Shown here: piece after piece, positions 53,208-61,533 of the stretch
Position numbering within the stretch: the stretch's first letter is position 1
How the letters are laid out: each line of letters begins with the position of its first letter
Assembly (NCBI GenBank): GCA_910587035.1
Contig: CAJUMQ010000015.1
Coordinates: 1 to 63,062, forward strand
Reading direction: 5' to 3'
From: an uncultured Desulfovibrio sp.
GTDB lineage: Bacteria > Desulfobacterota > Desulfovibrionia > Desulfovibrionales > Desulfovibrionaceae
Length of the DNA stretch: 63,062 bases
Made by a program: the position numbers and the translations under genes
The notes under the pieces: generated by a model
Database searches by the model: none
The model's input: the letters and a program-made list of their open reading frames with translations, nothing else
What the model was told of the DNA's origin: nothing

Positions 53208-54257
53208 TCAGGGCCGCACAACGGATTTCAGAATCCTGGCATTGGGGTCAACCTGTTTGACCATGGCTTTCTGCAGGCCATCCAGACCGATGACATCCGT
53301 GACATATTTTTCCGGCTCAATGAAACCGCTGGCAATGAGATCGATGGTTTCCTCAAACTCCTCCCGGGTGCATGAGACGCTGCCATGAAAGCGAATCTCG
53401 TGCAGCACAATGCTGTTGAGATCCATGGGGATGGTGGCGGTGGTGGAATTGCCGACAGCCACCATCGTGCCTCCGGGCTTCACCGCATCGATGGCAGTCT
53501 GAATTGATTCCGGCGCTCCCACAGCCTCAAAAACGAGATCAAAACCGCCATGGGAGTATTGCAGCAGCTTTTCGGTCTCCTGGGCATCCTTGTCATCGAA
53601 ATATATATCCACATCGCCGATTTCCCGGGATTTTTCCAGCTGCCTGTCATCATGGATGGACATGGCCACCACGCCGGCCCCGGCCTTTTTGGCCAGTGTG
53701 GCCATCATCTGCGCTATGATGCCTGTACCCACCACCAGCACCCTGTCATGCAGCGCAAGGCCGGACTGTTTCACGGCATGGTAGGCCACCATCAGGGGAT
53801 CAATGAGGGCTGCGTCAATATCTGAGACGGAATCCGGCAATCTGTAGGCATTCCTGGCCGGGCCGGCAAAATATTCGGCATAGGCTCCATTGCAGACAAA
53901 GCCCATGTAGTTTTTGCCATGCACCTCCCGGCAGAGATGCTCCCTGCCCATGCGGCACATGTCGCATTTGCCGCAATAGAGATTTGCCCAGAATGTGACC
54001 CTCTCGCCGGTCCTGAAGTCGCTTTGGCCGGGATCGACAACCACTCCGCAAAATTCATGCCCCATACGGAAATCCGGTATGGGCTCGTCGTACCAGCCCC
54101 GGCCTGCCTTCCACATATGGATGTCGCTGCCGCACACGCCGCAGGCGGAGACCCGGATCATGATCTCGCCTGGGCCTGGCTCAGGCATGGCCACATCCCT
54201 GACGACAATGTTTTCCGGCCCGGCCAGCACGGCCGCCTTCATGGTTTTTTGTGTCAT
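53208..54257 (-). CDS. zinc-dependent medium-chain alcohol dehydrogenase
   Basis: A 349-residue medium-chain dehydrogenase. The catalytic-zinc region is VSACGVCGSDIHMWKAG with GHEFCGVV, and the structural zinc cysteines are CGKCDMCRMGREHLC. The Rossmann fold glycine motif (VVGTGIIAQMMATLAKKAG) is intact, and after it the ISIHDDRQLEKSREIG segment is followed by an acidic region suiting NAD. It resembles sorbitol/threonine dehydrogenases; the substrate is unknown. It runs in the same direction as the aldo/keto reductase and cupin genes upstream. Confidence 0.88.
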   Translation of the reverse strand: MTQKTMKAAVLAGPENIVVRDVAMPEPGPGEIMIRVSACGVCGSDIHMWKAGRGWYDEPIPDFRMGHEFCGVVVDPGQSDFRTGERVTFWANLYCGKCDMCRMGREHLCREVHGKNYMGFVCNGAYAEYFAGPARNAYRLPDSVSDIDAALIDPLMVAYHAVKQSGLALHDRVLVVGTGIIAQMMATLAKKAGAGVVAMSIHDDRQLEKSREIGDVDIYFDDKDAQETEKLLQYSHGGFDLVFEAVGAPESIQTAIDAVKPGGTMVAVGNSTTATIPMDLNSIVLHEIRFHGSVSCTREEFEETIDLIASGFIEPEKYVTDVIGLDGLQKAMVKQVDPNARILKSVVRP

Positions 54258-54290
54258 GAGCCTTCCCTCCAGACCGGTTTCAGGGCATTA

Positions 54291-55451
54291 TCAGCTTTTC
54301 TGCACCTGTTTCTGCTGGTCAGCCGGGTAGCGGTCACCAATGATGACAACCTTTGCCAGGGCGTCCTCCAGCTCCCGCCATTCCGCAGGGGTGATGTTCA
54401 TGTTGGCTGCCCTGAGGTTCTCCTCGAGGTGCGAAAGTTTGGTGGTGCCGGGGATGGGCACAATGTATGGCCTTTGCATGAGCCAGCCAAGAGCCGCCTG
54501 GGCGCCGGTGATGCCCCTGGGGCGAGCCCAGCGGTTGATGGTTTCCACAAACATCAGATTTTTACCCAGTGTGTCCGGCTGAAAGCGCGGCAGGGTGTCC
54601 CTGTTGTCATTGCCGGAATCAAATCTGGTGTAGGCTGTGAAATCCCCGCCCAGCATGCCGCGGTTGAGCGGGCTGTAGGGCACAAAACCGATGCCCAGCT
54701 CCTCCAGCACGGGGAAAATGTCCTTTTCCGGCTCGCGCCACATGAGATGGTATTCACTTTGCACGGCGGTGACAGGCTGTTCCGCATGGGCGCGCCTGAT
54801 GGTCTCCGGCCCCACCTCGCACAGGCCGAAATGCTTGACCTTGCCGGCCTTGATGAGATCCCTGACAGTGCCGGCCACATCCTCGATGGGCACATTGGGA
54901 TCAAAGCGGTGCTGGTAGAACATGTCTATGGCATCCACGCCAAGACGCTTCAGGGATTCATCGGCCACCTTGCGGATATTGGCCGGCGTGCTGTCCAGAC
55001 CGCCCTTGTGATAGACGCCATCGACAATCTTGTGTCCGAACTTGGTGGTGATGGCCACCTTGTTCTTATAGGGTGCCAGTGCCTTCCCGGCCAGCTCCTC
55101 ATTGGTGAGTGGGCCATATATCTGCGCTGTGTCAAAGAGGGTTACGCCATGCTCGGCAGCCTGCCTGATGACATCAATGACTTTCTGGCGATCCGGCGAG
55201 ACGCCGCGGTTGTAGTTGGAGCCCATGACTCCAAAGCCCAGGGCGGAGACCTCCATGGCCGCATCGCCGCTGCCCAGGGTGCGTTTTTGCGCAATCAGCG
55301 GCAGATCCAGCCTGGAGCTGCCCGCGCCGGCTCCCGGGCCGGATGCGTCCGCCCTCGCTATTCCGGCCAGCCCCCCAAGCACTGCCGGAGTGGCGGCCAG
55401 AGCCAGCATTCCCTGCAAAATTCCTCTTCTGCTCAGTACCCTGTCATTCAT
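54291..55451 (-). CDS. Tat-exported aldo/keto reductase
   Basis: A 386-residue protein with a twin-arginine signal (LSRRGILQGMLALAATPAVL) and an aldo/keto reductase barrel. Visible landmarks are FDTAQIYGPLTNEELAGKAL with the catalytic Asp and Tyr, VAITTKFGHK with the Lys, DMFYQHRFDPNVPIEDV with the His, and the NADPH loop PIPGTTKLSHLEENL. A predicted Tat export implies that the cofactor is bound before translocation. It lies 33 bases upstream of the alcohol dehydrogenase gene and 41 bases downstream of the cupin gene, on the same strand. Confidence 0.88.
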   Translation of the reverse strand: MNDRVLSRRGILQGMLALAATPAVLGGLAGIARADASGPGAGAGSSRLDLPLIAQKRTLGSGDAAMEVSALGFGVMGSNYNRGVSPDRQKVIDVIRQAAEHGVTLFDTAQIYGPLTNEELAGKALAPYKNKVAITTKFGHKIVDGVYHKGGLDSTPANIRKVADESLKRLGVDAIDMFYQHRFDPNVPIEDVAGTVRDLIKAGKVKHFGLCEVGPETIRRAHAEQPVTAVQSEYHLMWREPEKDIFPVLEELGIGFVPYSPLNRGMLGGDFTAYTRFDSGNDNRDTLPRFQPDTLGKNLMFVETINRWARPRGITGAQAALGWLMQRPYIVPIPGTTKLSHLEENLRAANMNITPAEWRELEDALAKVVIIGDRYPADQQKQVQKS

Positions 55452-55492
55452 TGCGTCCCCCTTTTGCCATAAAAAGCCATCCGGTTTAATCC

Positions 55493-55978
55493 CTACCTGC
55501 CTTCATACTGTTCGTCTGTGACCTTTTCCAGCCATTCCACCACCTTGCTGGGCTCCTTTTCCTCACAGATGGAAATGTGGGTCATGTGGCTGTTGGGCGC
55601 GGCGCCATGCCAGTGCTTCACGCCCACAGGGCAGATGATGACATCGCCTGGCCTGATCTCCTGCACGGGCTTGCCCCATTCGCCCACGCGGCCAACGCCG
55701 GAGGTGACTATCAGCACCTGGCCCACAGGATGGGTATGCCAGTTGGAGCGCGCCCCGGGCTCAAAGGTCACCTGGCCGCCACTGGAGACCATGGCATTGT
55801 TGGCTGGATAAAGGGGCTCAATGCGGACATTGCCCGTAAAAATCTCGGGGGATCCCTTGACCGCCGCCTGCTCACCATTGCGAATGATTTTTTGTGTGGC
55901 ATCAGCCGCAAGAACCTGCCCGCACAGGAGGAATCCGCCCAGCAATGCCAGAGCCAGACCTGAAATGGATCTTTTCAT
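55493..55978 (-). CDS. exported cupin-domain protein
   Basis: A 161-residue protein with a signal peptide (KRSISGLALALLGGFLLCGQ) and one cupin barrel. Metal-site histidines are seen in WHTHPVGQ and in a later GVKHWHGAAPNSHMTH. It resembles cupins annotated as carboxymuconolactone-type or mandelonitrile-lyase-like. It is first in the order cupin, aldo/keto reductase, alcohol dehydrogenase, so the three probably form an operon. The 220 bases upstream are shared with the divergent helicase gene. Confidence 0.85.
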   Translation of the reverse strand: MKRSISGLALALLGGFLLCGQVLAADATQKIIRNGEQAAVKGSPEIFTGNVRIEPLYPANNAMVSSGGQVTFEPGARSNWHTHPVGQVLIVTSGVGRVGEWGKPVQEIRPGDVIICPVGVKHWHGAAPNSHMTHISICEEKEPSKVVEWLEKVTDEQYEGR

Positions 55979-56198
55979 AATCAGACCTCTCCTTTTTTAT
56001 TGCAGAAGAATAACCACAGGCTGCCATTGCAGCCAGCCATATTTGTGACATATTTTTGCATTATTCTATCAAAATCCGATTTTTGGGCATATGCCGCCCC
56101 TGGCGCCGGCCATTCATGATTTCTTTGGCAACTCCCTGCGACGCGTTGCCCAATGCGGGGATATGTTGTATTTTTTGCCATGCTGCAAGGAGGGGGGA

Positions 56199-59100
56199 AT
56201 GGACGTTTTCAGGCTGCGGGACAGGATTGTTTGCGAGGATTATGCCAGCTACACCGGCAGCTTTATTGAAATCGCTGATGAGCGCATTCGTAGGGAGGTT
56301 GAGGAAAATTTTTCATCAGGCCTGCTATGGCCGGATCCTCTTCTGCAGCTCAATCCCGCCTTTGCCAGTGGCGGCGATATTGACGAGCTGGTGCGGCGGG
56401 GGGAGCTGCATCCCCTTTGCGGCGATATTTTTCGCCTGGATAAATGCGCGGAGAATCCCGGGGGCAGGCTTTTGACACTCCATCGCCATCAGGCGGAGGC
56501 CATCCGGGTCGCTGCCAGTGGCGCCAATTATGTTCTCACCACCGGCACAGGCTCCGGCAAAAGCCTGTCCTATATTGTGCCCATTGTGGATCACATCCTT
56601 AAAAACGGCACAGGGCGGGGCATAAAGGCCATTATTGTCTATCCCATGAATGCCCTGGCCAACTCCCAGGAGCTGGAGCTGGAAAAATTTCTGGAATCCG
56701 CGGCCCGAAAATTTCCCGTGACCTTTCGCCGCTACACAGGGCAGGAGAATGAGGCCAAAAGGCGGGAGATAACCAGCAACCCGCCGGACATCCTGCTTAC
56801 AAATTATGTGATGCTGGAGCTGATCCTCACCCGCCCCTATGAGCAAAAGCTGGTGTCCGCCGCCAGGGGCCTGCAATTTCTGGTGTTTGACGAGCTGCAT
56901 ACCTACAGGGGCAGGCAGGGCGCGGATGTGGCCATGCTCATCCGCCGCCTGCGGGAGACCCTGCACGGCGATGATCCGGATTTTCGGTGCATAGGCACCT
57001 CCGCCACCCTGGCGGGGCCGGGCACTTTCGCCCAAAAGCAGCAGGATGTGGCGGCCCTTGCCACCAAAATTTTTGGCAGCGAAATAATGCCCCAAAATGT
57101 GATTGTGGAAACCCTGATGACGGAAACAGGCAATGTGGATCTGGAGGATGCCGCCTTCAGGCGCCAGCTGGCCGATTTTCTCGCTTCCCCAGGCGATCTG
57201 CCCCGCGATTATGCGGGTTTTATTGCCAACCCCCTGGTGGCATGGCTGGAGAACACCATTGGCGTGGAAATGCGCGATGGCCGGCTGGAGCGCTGCCAGC
57301 CCAGGCCCCTCAAGGGCAAAAACGGCCTTGCCAGCCTTTTGGCCGGCCAGACAGGCATTGACGAGGAGAGATGCGAGGAGTGGATCAAGGCCGTCCTGCT
57401 TGCTGGCGCCAATATCAGAAAGCCCAATGACAAGCCTGTGTTCGCCTTCAAGCTGCACCAGTTCATCAGCAAGGGGGATACTGTATATGCGACCCTGGAG
57501 GATGAGGGCAGCCGCTTCATCACCCTGTTTGGCCAGAAACTGGCGCCAGGGCGGCAGGGCGCCTTGCTCTATCCCCTCAATTTTTGCAGGGAGTGCGGCA
57601 AGGAATATTATTCTGTAACCATGCATAGGGACACGGAGAGCGGCGAGGCCCTGTTCCTGCCCCTCAATCCAGCCGAAACGGATGAGGAAGGGGAGCTGGG
57701 CTATCTTTTTATTGATTCCCAAAATCCCTGGCCCGAAGATGTTGGCGAACAGATGGAGCTTTTGCCGGAGGACTGGCTGGTGGAGAAAAAGGGGCGCATG
57801 ACCATCTCCCAGACAAGAAAGAAAAAATTGCCCCAGCCCTGGCATGTGCGGCCGGACGGCAGCGCTGTTTCCCGGCCCGAGCCTGGCACAACCCCGACCT
57901 GGTTCCTGCGGGCGCCCTTCGTCTTTTGCCCCAAATGTTATGTCTCATATCATGGCAAGGTCAAGGAGTTCACCAAGCTGGGCACCCTGGGATCGGAGGG
58001 GCGCAGCACGGCCACCACCATCCTGTCCATGTCCACAGTGGAGCATCTGCGCGAGGAAAAGGATCTGCCGGAGCGCGCGCGCAAGTTTCTCTGCTTTTCG
58101 GACAATCGCCAGGATGCATCTCTCCAGGCCGGCCATTTCAACGATTTTGTGGAAATCGGCCTCATCCGCTCCGCCCTTTACAATGCCCTGGAACAGGCTG
58201 GCCCCGCAGGGGTGAAGCATAATGAGCTCTCGGGAAAGGTGTTTGAGGTCCTGGGGCTCGGCTATCCTGATGGGAAATTTCCAAAGGAGAACTATTCGGT
58301 TGTGCCTGAGGCCATGTTCAAGCGGGAGAGACAGGTGGACGAGGCCTTCCGGGCTGTGCTGGAATATCGCATCTACAGCGATCTGCAGCGTGGCTGGCGC
58401 ATTGTGGCGCCCAATCTGGAGCAGTGCGGCCTGCTGGAGATAGAATATATCGATCTGGAAGCCATCTGCAATGAGAATGGCCTCTGGCGCAAAAATGGCC
58501 GTCTTTATGCCGCGCCGCCAGAAACCCGCAAGGATATAGCCCAGGCCTTTCTGGACTATCTGCGCCACCGCCTGGTCATCAGGGTGGAGGCCCTGGACCC
58601 GGTCAAACAGGAGGAGATGGCAAGGGAAAGCCGCCTGCAGCTCATCGCCCCCTGGTTCATTGAGGACGATGAGGAACTGAAAGACGCCTGTGTCGCCTAT
58701 CTCCGCCCAAAAAGGGCCCATGATAAATCCGGTGACATCTGCCTTACTCCGGCTGGAGATTTTGGCAGATGGCTCAGGAGCAGCCGGGCCTTTCCCGATG
58801 CCTCCGCCGATGAGGCCGGGGAGGTTATGGCAGAACTTGTCTCCGTACTGCTGCAAGCCGGCGTGCTGGAGCGGACAGACAGCAAAAGGGGTGATGATGC
58901 CGGCTGTCAGCTGAGCGCCTCCGCCATGCTGTGGAAGGCAGGCGATGGCAGGCATGCTAGGCGCGACCGTTTTCGGGTGCGCAATGCCAGGGAGGAATTT
59001 GGCCGCACCAATCGCTTTTTTGTGGAGCTGTACAAAAATACGGTTAAAAATGGCTACCTGCCCAGCTCCCGCGAGCATACGGCCCAGGTGGCCAGCGAGC

Positions 59101-61415
59101 TCAGGGAGCAGAGGGAGGAGGATTTTCGCGAGGCAAAACTGCCCATCCTGTACTGTTCGCCCACCATGGAGCTGGGTGTGGACATCTCCCAGCTCAATGT
59201 TGTGGGCATGCGCAATGTGCCGCCCACTCCGGCCAACTATGCCCAAAGGAGCGGCCGGGCCGGAAGAAGCGGCCAGCCCGCGCTCATCCTCACCTATTGC
59301 GCCCGGGGCAATTCCCACGACCAGCATTTTTTCCGCGCGCCGGAGCAGATGGTGGCCGGATCCGTAACCACGCCCAGACTGGATCTGGCCAACGAGGACC
59401 TTGTGCGCGCCCATGTCCATGCCATCTGGCTGGCCCAGTCCGGCCTGGATCTGGGCAAATCTGTTGCCGAGCTTATGGATATCGATGGCGCGAAACCACC
59501 GACCCTGGCCCTGAAGGAAAGCGTCCTGGCCGCCCTGAATGACGACAGTTGCAGAACCGCCACAGCCATCCATGCCAGGAACATGCTGGCAGCCATTGAA
59601 CCCGAGCTGGCCGGCTGCGGCTGGTATGATGCCGGCTGGCTTGTCAGGACTATCAGCGGCATTCCCGCCAGTTTTGAAAATGCCTGCTGGCGCTGGCGCG
59701 ATCTCTACAGGTCGGCCATATACCAGAGAGATAGCTATCATGACATTGTCACGGATGCCAGCCAGACCCAGAAGGCGAGGAGTGATGCGAAAAAATTGCG
59801 AGATGAGGCGGAGAGGCAGATAAATATTTTGCTGAATCGCGACAGCTCCGGCCAGTCCGATTTTTATTCCTACCGCTACTTTGCCAGTGAGGGCTTTTTG
59901 CCCGGCTACAATTTCCCGCGGCTGCCGCTTTCGGCCTATATTACTGGAAAAAGGGGAAACAAAAAAAGGGAGGAATTCATTTCCCGCGCCCGTTTTCTGG
60001 CCATCTCCGAATACGGGCCGGGCAGCATCGTCTACCATGAGGGCTCCAGGTATGCCGTTACAGGAGTCAGGATGGTGGACCCGGTGGAGGATACCCTGCC
60101 CCTGGCCACCCTGAAACTCTGCGGCAAGTGCGGCTGGCTGGAGCTGGATACAGCCAGGGACATCTGCGAGATTTGCGGCTCCCGCCTGCCGGCGCCCATG
60201 CGCAACCTGTTCAGAATGCGCAATGTCAGGACTGTGCAGAAGGCGCGCATCAATTCGGACGAGGAGGAGAGATTGCGCTATGGCTACCAGATCACCAGCG
60301 CCTACCGTTTTGAGGAGCATGGCGGTATGCCATCCCATCGCGACGCCACGGTGCGGGACAGCGCAGGCCAGCCCCTGGCTGTTCTGAGATACGGACATGG
60401 CGCCACCCTCTTGCGCATCAACATGGGCTGGGCAAACCGCTCCCAAAGCAGCCGGGCAGGATTTTTGCTGGATCGCGTCAAGGGCGCATGGATAAGGGAT
60501 CCCAACCGGTCCGGATCAGGCCGGGGGGAACAGGATGAGGCGTACATTTGGCTGGCCGATCCGGCTACAGCCACAACAAATATTGATTATGTCATCCCTT
60601 ATGTGGAGGATCGCAAGAACTGCCTTGTTCTTGAGCCGGCCACAAGCCTTACGCCGCAGCAAATGCTCTCCCTGCAGGCGGCCCTGAAGCAGGCCATGCA
60701 ACAGCTCTACCAGCTGGAGGATTCCGAGCTGTCCAGCGAGGTCCTGCCCACAGGGGGGGAGCCCAGGACTCTCCTGTTTGTGGAATCCTCGGAGGGCGGC
60801 GCCGGCGTTCTGCGCCATCTGGTGGATGACCCACGGGCCATGCCCGAGATAGCGCTGGAGGCTCTGCGCATCTGCCACTTTGACGCCGAGGGCAATGATC
60901 TGGGGGGCGCGCCCCGCGCCACTGAGCCCTGTGTGGTGGCCTGCTACGACTGCCTGATGAACTATGCCAACCAGCGCGCGCACAGGGATCTCAACAGGCA
61001 CAGCATCCGGGATATTCTTCTGCGCATGGCCAAAGGCCAGGCAACCCTGGCCGGGGCGCACGAAAGCCGCGCCGAACATCTTGCCAGCCTCAAGCGCCAG
61101 TCCAGCACCAATCTTGAGCGGAGCTGGCTGGACCTGCTGGAAAAACATGGCCTCAACCTGCCGGACAGGGCCCAGCACAGGCTGGATGTGTGCGGCACAG
61201 TGCCGGACTTCTGGTACGAGAAAGGCCCGACGGCCATCTACATTGACGGGCCGCCTCATGAGCACCGGGATCGCCGGGACAGGGATGAGGCCCAGATGGA
61301 ATGCCTGCAGGATCAGGGAATTGATGTCATCCGCTTTGCCGAGGGTGAGCAGTGGCTTGCGGAGATCAGGGATCATCCGGCTCTGTTCGGCGTCAAAAAG
61401 GGAGGCGGCAGGTGA
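56199..61415 (+). CDS. DEAD/DUF1998 (DruE/DrmB-like) helicase with C-terminal nuclease-like domain
   Basis: A 1,738-residue protein starting at ATG 56199 after an ideal AGGAGGGGG. The N-terminal helicase has GTGSGKS at about 116, a DEAD-box variant DELH at 231, and GTSATLAG; the second RecA domain carries QRSGRAGRSG from 1016. Zinc-type cysteine pairs occur (FCRECGKEYY, CGKCGWLELD...CEICG). The DUF1998/MZB motif is CYDCLMNYANQRAHRDLNR near 1582-1600. After it comes a DUF559/Vsr-like restriction-endonuclease-fold segment (TVPDFWYEK, AIYIDGPPHEH, then a conserved Arg) at about 1668-1700. Helicases of this layout occur in Druantia, DISARM and related defence systems. A methyltransferase gene follows. 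Confidence 0.85.
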   Translation: MDVFRLRDRIVCEDYASYTGSFIEIADERIRREVEENFSSGLLWPDPLLQLNPAFASGGDIDELVRRGELHPLCGDIFRLDKCAENPGGRLLTLHRHQAEAIRVAASGANYVLTTGTGSGKSLSYIVPIVDHILKNGTGRGIKAIIVYPMNALANSQELELEKFLESAARKFPVTFRRYTGQENEAKRREITSNPPDILLTNYVMLELILTRPYEQKLVSAARGLQFLVFDELHTYRGRQGADVAMLIRRLRETLHGDDPDFRCIGTSATLAGPGTFAQKQQDVAALATKIFGSEIMPQNVIVETLMTETGNVDLEDAAFRRQLADFLASPGDLPRDYAGFIANPLVAWLENTIGVEMRDGRLERCQPRPLKGKNGLASLLAGQTGIDEERCEEWIKAVLLAGANIRKPNDKPVFAFKLHQFISKGDTVYATLEDEGSRFITLFGQKLAPGRQGALLYPLNFCRECGKEYYSVTMHRDTESGEALFLPLNPAETDEEGELGYLFIDSQNPWPEDVGEQMELLPEDWLVEKKGRMTISQTRKKKLPQPWHVRPDGSAVSRPEPGTTPTWFLRAPFVFCPKCYVSYHGKVKEFTKLGTLGSEGRSTATTILSMSTVEHLREEKDLPERARKFLCFSDNRQDASLQAGHFNDFVEIGLIRSALYNALEQAGPAGVKHNELSGKVFEVLGLGYPDGKFPKENYSVVPEAMFKRERQVDEAFRAVLEYRIYSDLQRGWRIVAPNLEQCGLLEIEYIDLEAICNENGLWRKNGRLYAAPPETRKDIAQAFLDYLRHRLVIRVEALDPVKQEEMARESRLQLIAPWFIEDDEELKDACVAYLRPKRAHDKSGDICLTPAGDFGRWLRSSRAFPDASADEAGEVMAELVSVLLQAGVLERTDSKRGDDAGCQLSASAMLWKAGDGRHARRDRFRVRNAREEFGRTNRFFVELYKNTVKNGYLPSSREHTAQVASELREQREEDFREAKLPILYCSPTMELGVDISQLNVVGMRNVPPTPANYAQRSGRAGRSGQPALILTYCARGNSHDQHFFRAPEQMVAGSVTTPRLDLANEDLVRAHVHAIWLAQSGLDLGKSVAELMDIDGAKPPTLALKESVLAALNDDSCRTATAIHARNMLAAIEPELAGCGWYDAGWLVRTISGIPASFENACWRWRDLYRSAIYQRDSYHDIVTDASQTQKARSDAKKLRDEAERQINILLNRDSSGQSDFYSYRYFASEGFLPGYNFPRLPLSAYITGKRGNKKREEFISRARFLAISEYGPGSIVYHEGSRYAVTGVRMVDPVEDTLPLATLKLCGKCGWLELDTARDICEICGSRLPAPMRNLFRMRNVRTVQKARINSDEEERLRYGYQITSAYRFEEHGGMPSHRDATVRDSAGQPLAVLRYGHGATLLRINMGWANRSQSSRAGFLLDRVKGAWIRDPNRSGSGRGEQDEAYIWLADPATATTNIDYVIPYVEDRKNCLVLEPATSLTPQQMLSLQAALKQAMQQLYQLEDSELSSEVLPTGGEPRTLLFVESSEGGAGVLRHLVDDPRAMPEIALEALRICHFDAEGNDLGGAPRATEPCVVACYDCLMNYANQRAHRDLNRHSIRDILLRMAKGQATLAGAHESRAEHLASLKRQSSTNLERSWLDLLEKHGLNLPDRAQHRLDVCGTVPDFWYEKGPTAIYIDGPPHEHRDRRDRDEAQMECLQDQGIDVIRFAEGEQWLAEIRDHPALFGVKKGGGR

Positions 61416-61533
61416 TTGCCGGCATAAGGCCCGGCCAGCCGGCAAACCGCGCTGTCAATGAAATGAGTAAACAGGAACAGGGCATAAAGGCATGCCCTGC
61501 TTCAACTGCCACCATTGCCGCCACTGCCCAGAT

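Noticed and set aside
53919..55472. 517-residue plus-strand frame across the dehydrogenase and aldo/keto reductase
   Set aside because: Opposite to two well-supported enzymes with catalytic motifs; no ribosome-binding site or domain.
57945..60446. 833-residue reading frame on the minus strand
   Set aside because: It lies wholly opposite the DEAD/DUF1998 helicase, has low-complexity Gly/Ala/Leu composition without motifs, and is a shadow produced by GC-rich codon use.
56199..61415. a standard DISARM or Druantia call
   Set aside because: The helicase class fits, but no other named component can be confirmed in the window and the methyltransferase is cut by the edge, so I keep a general call.
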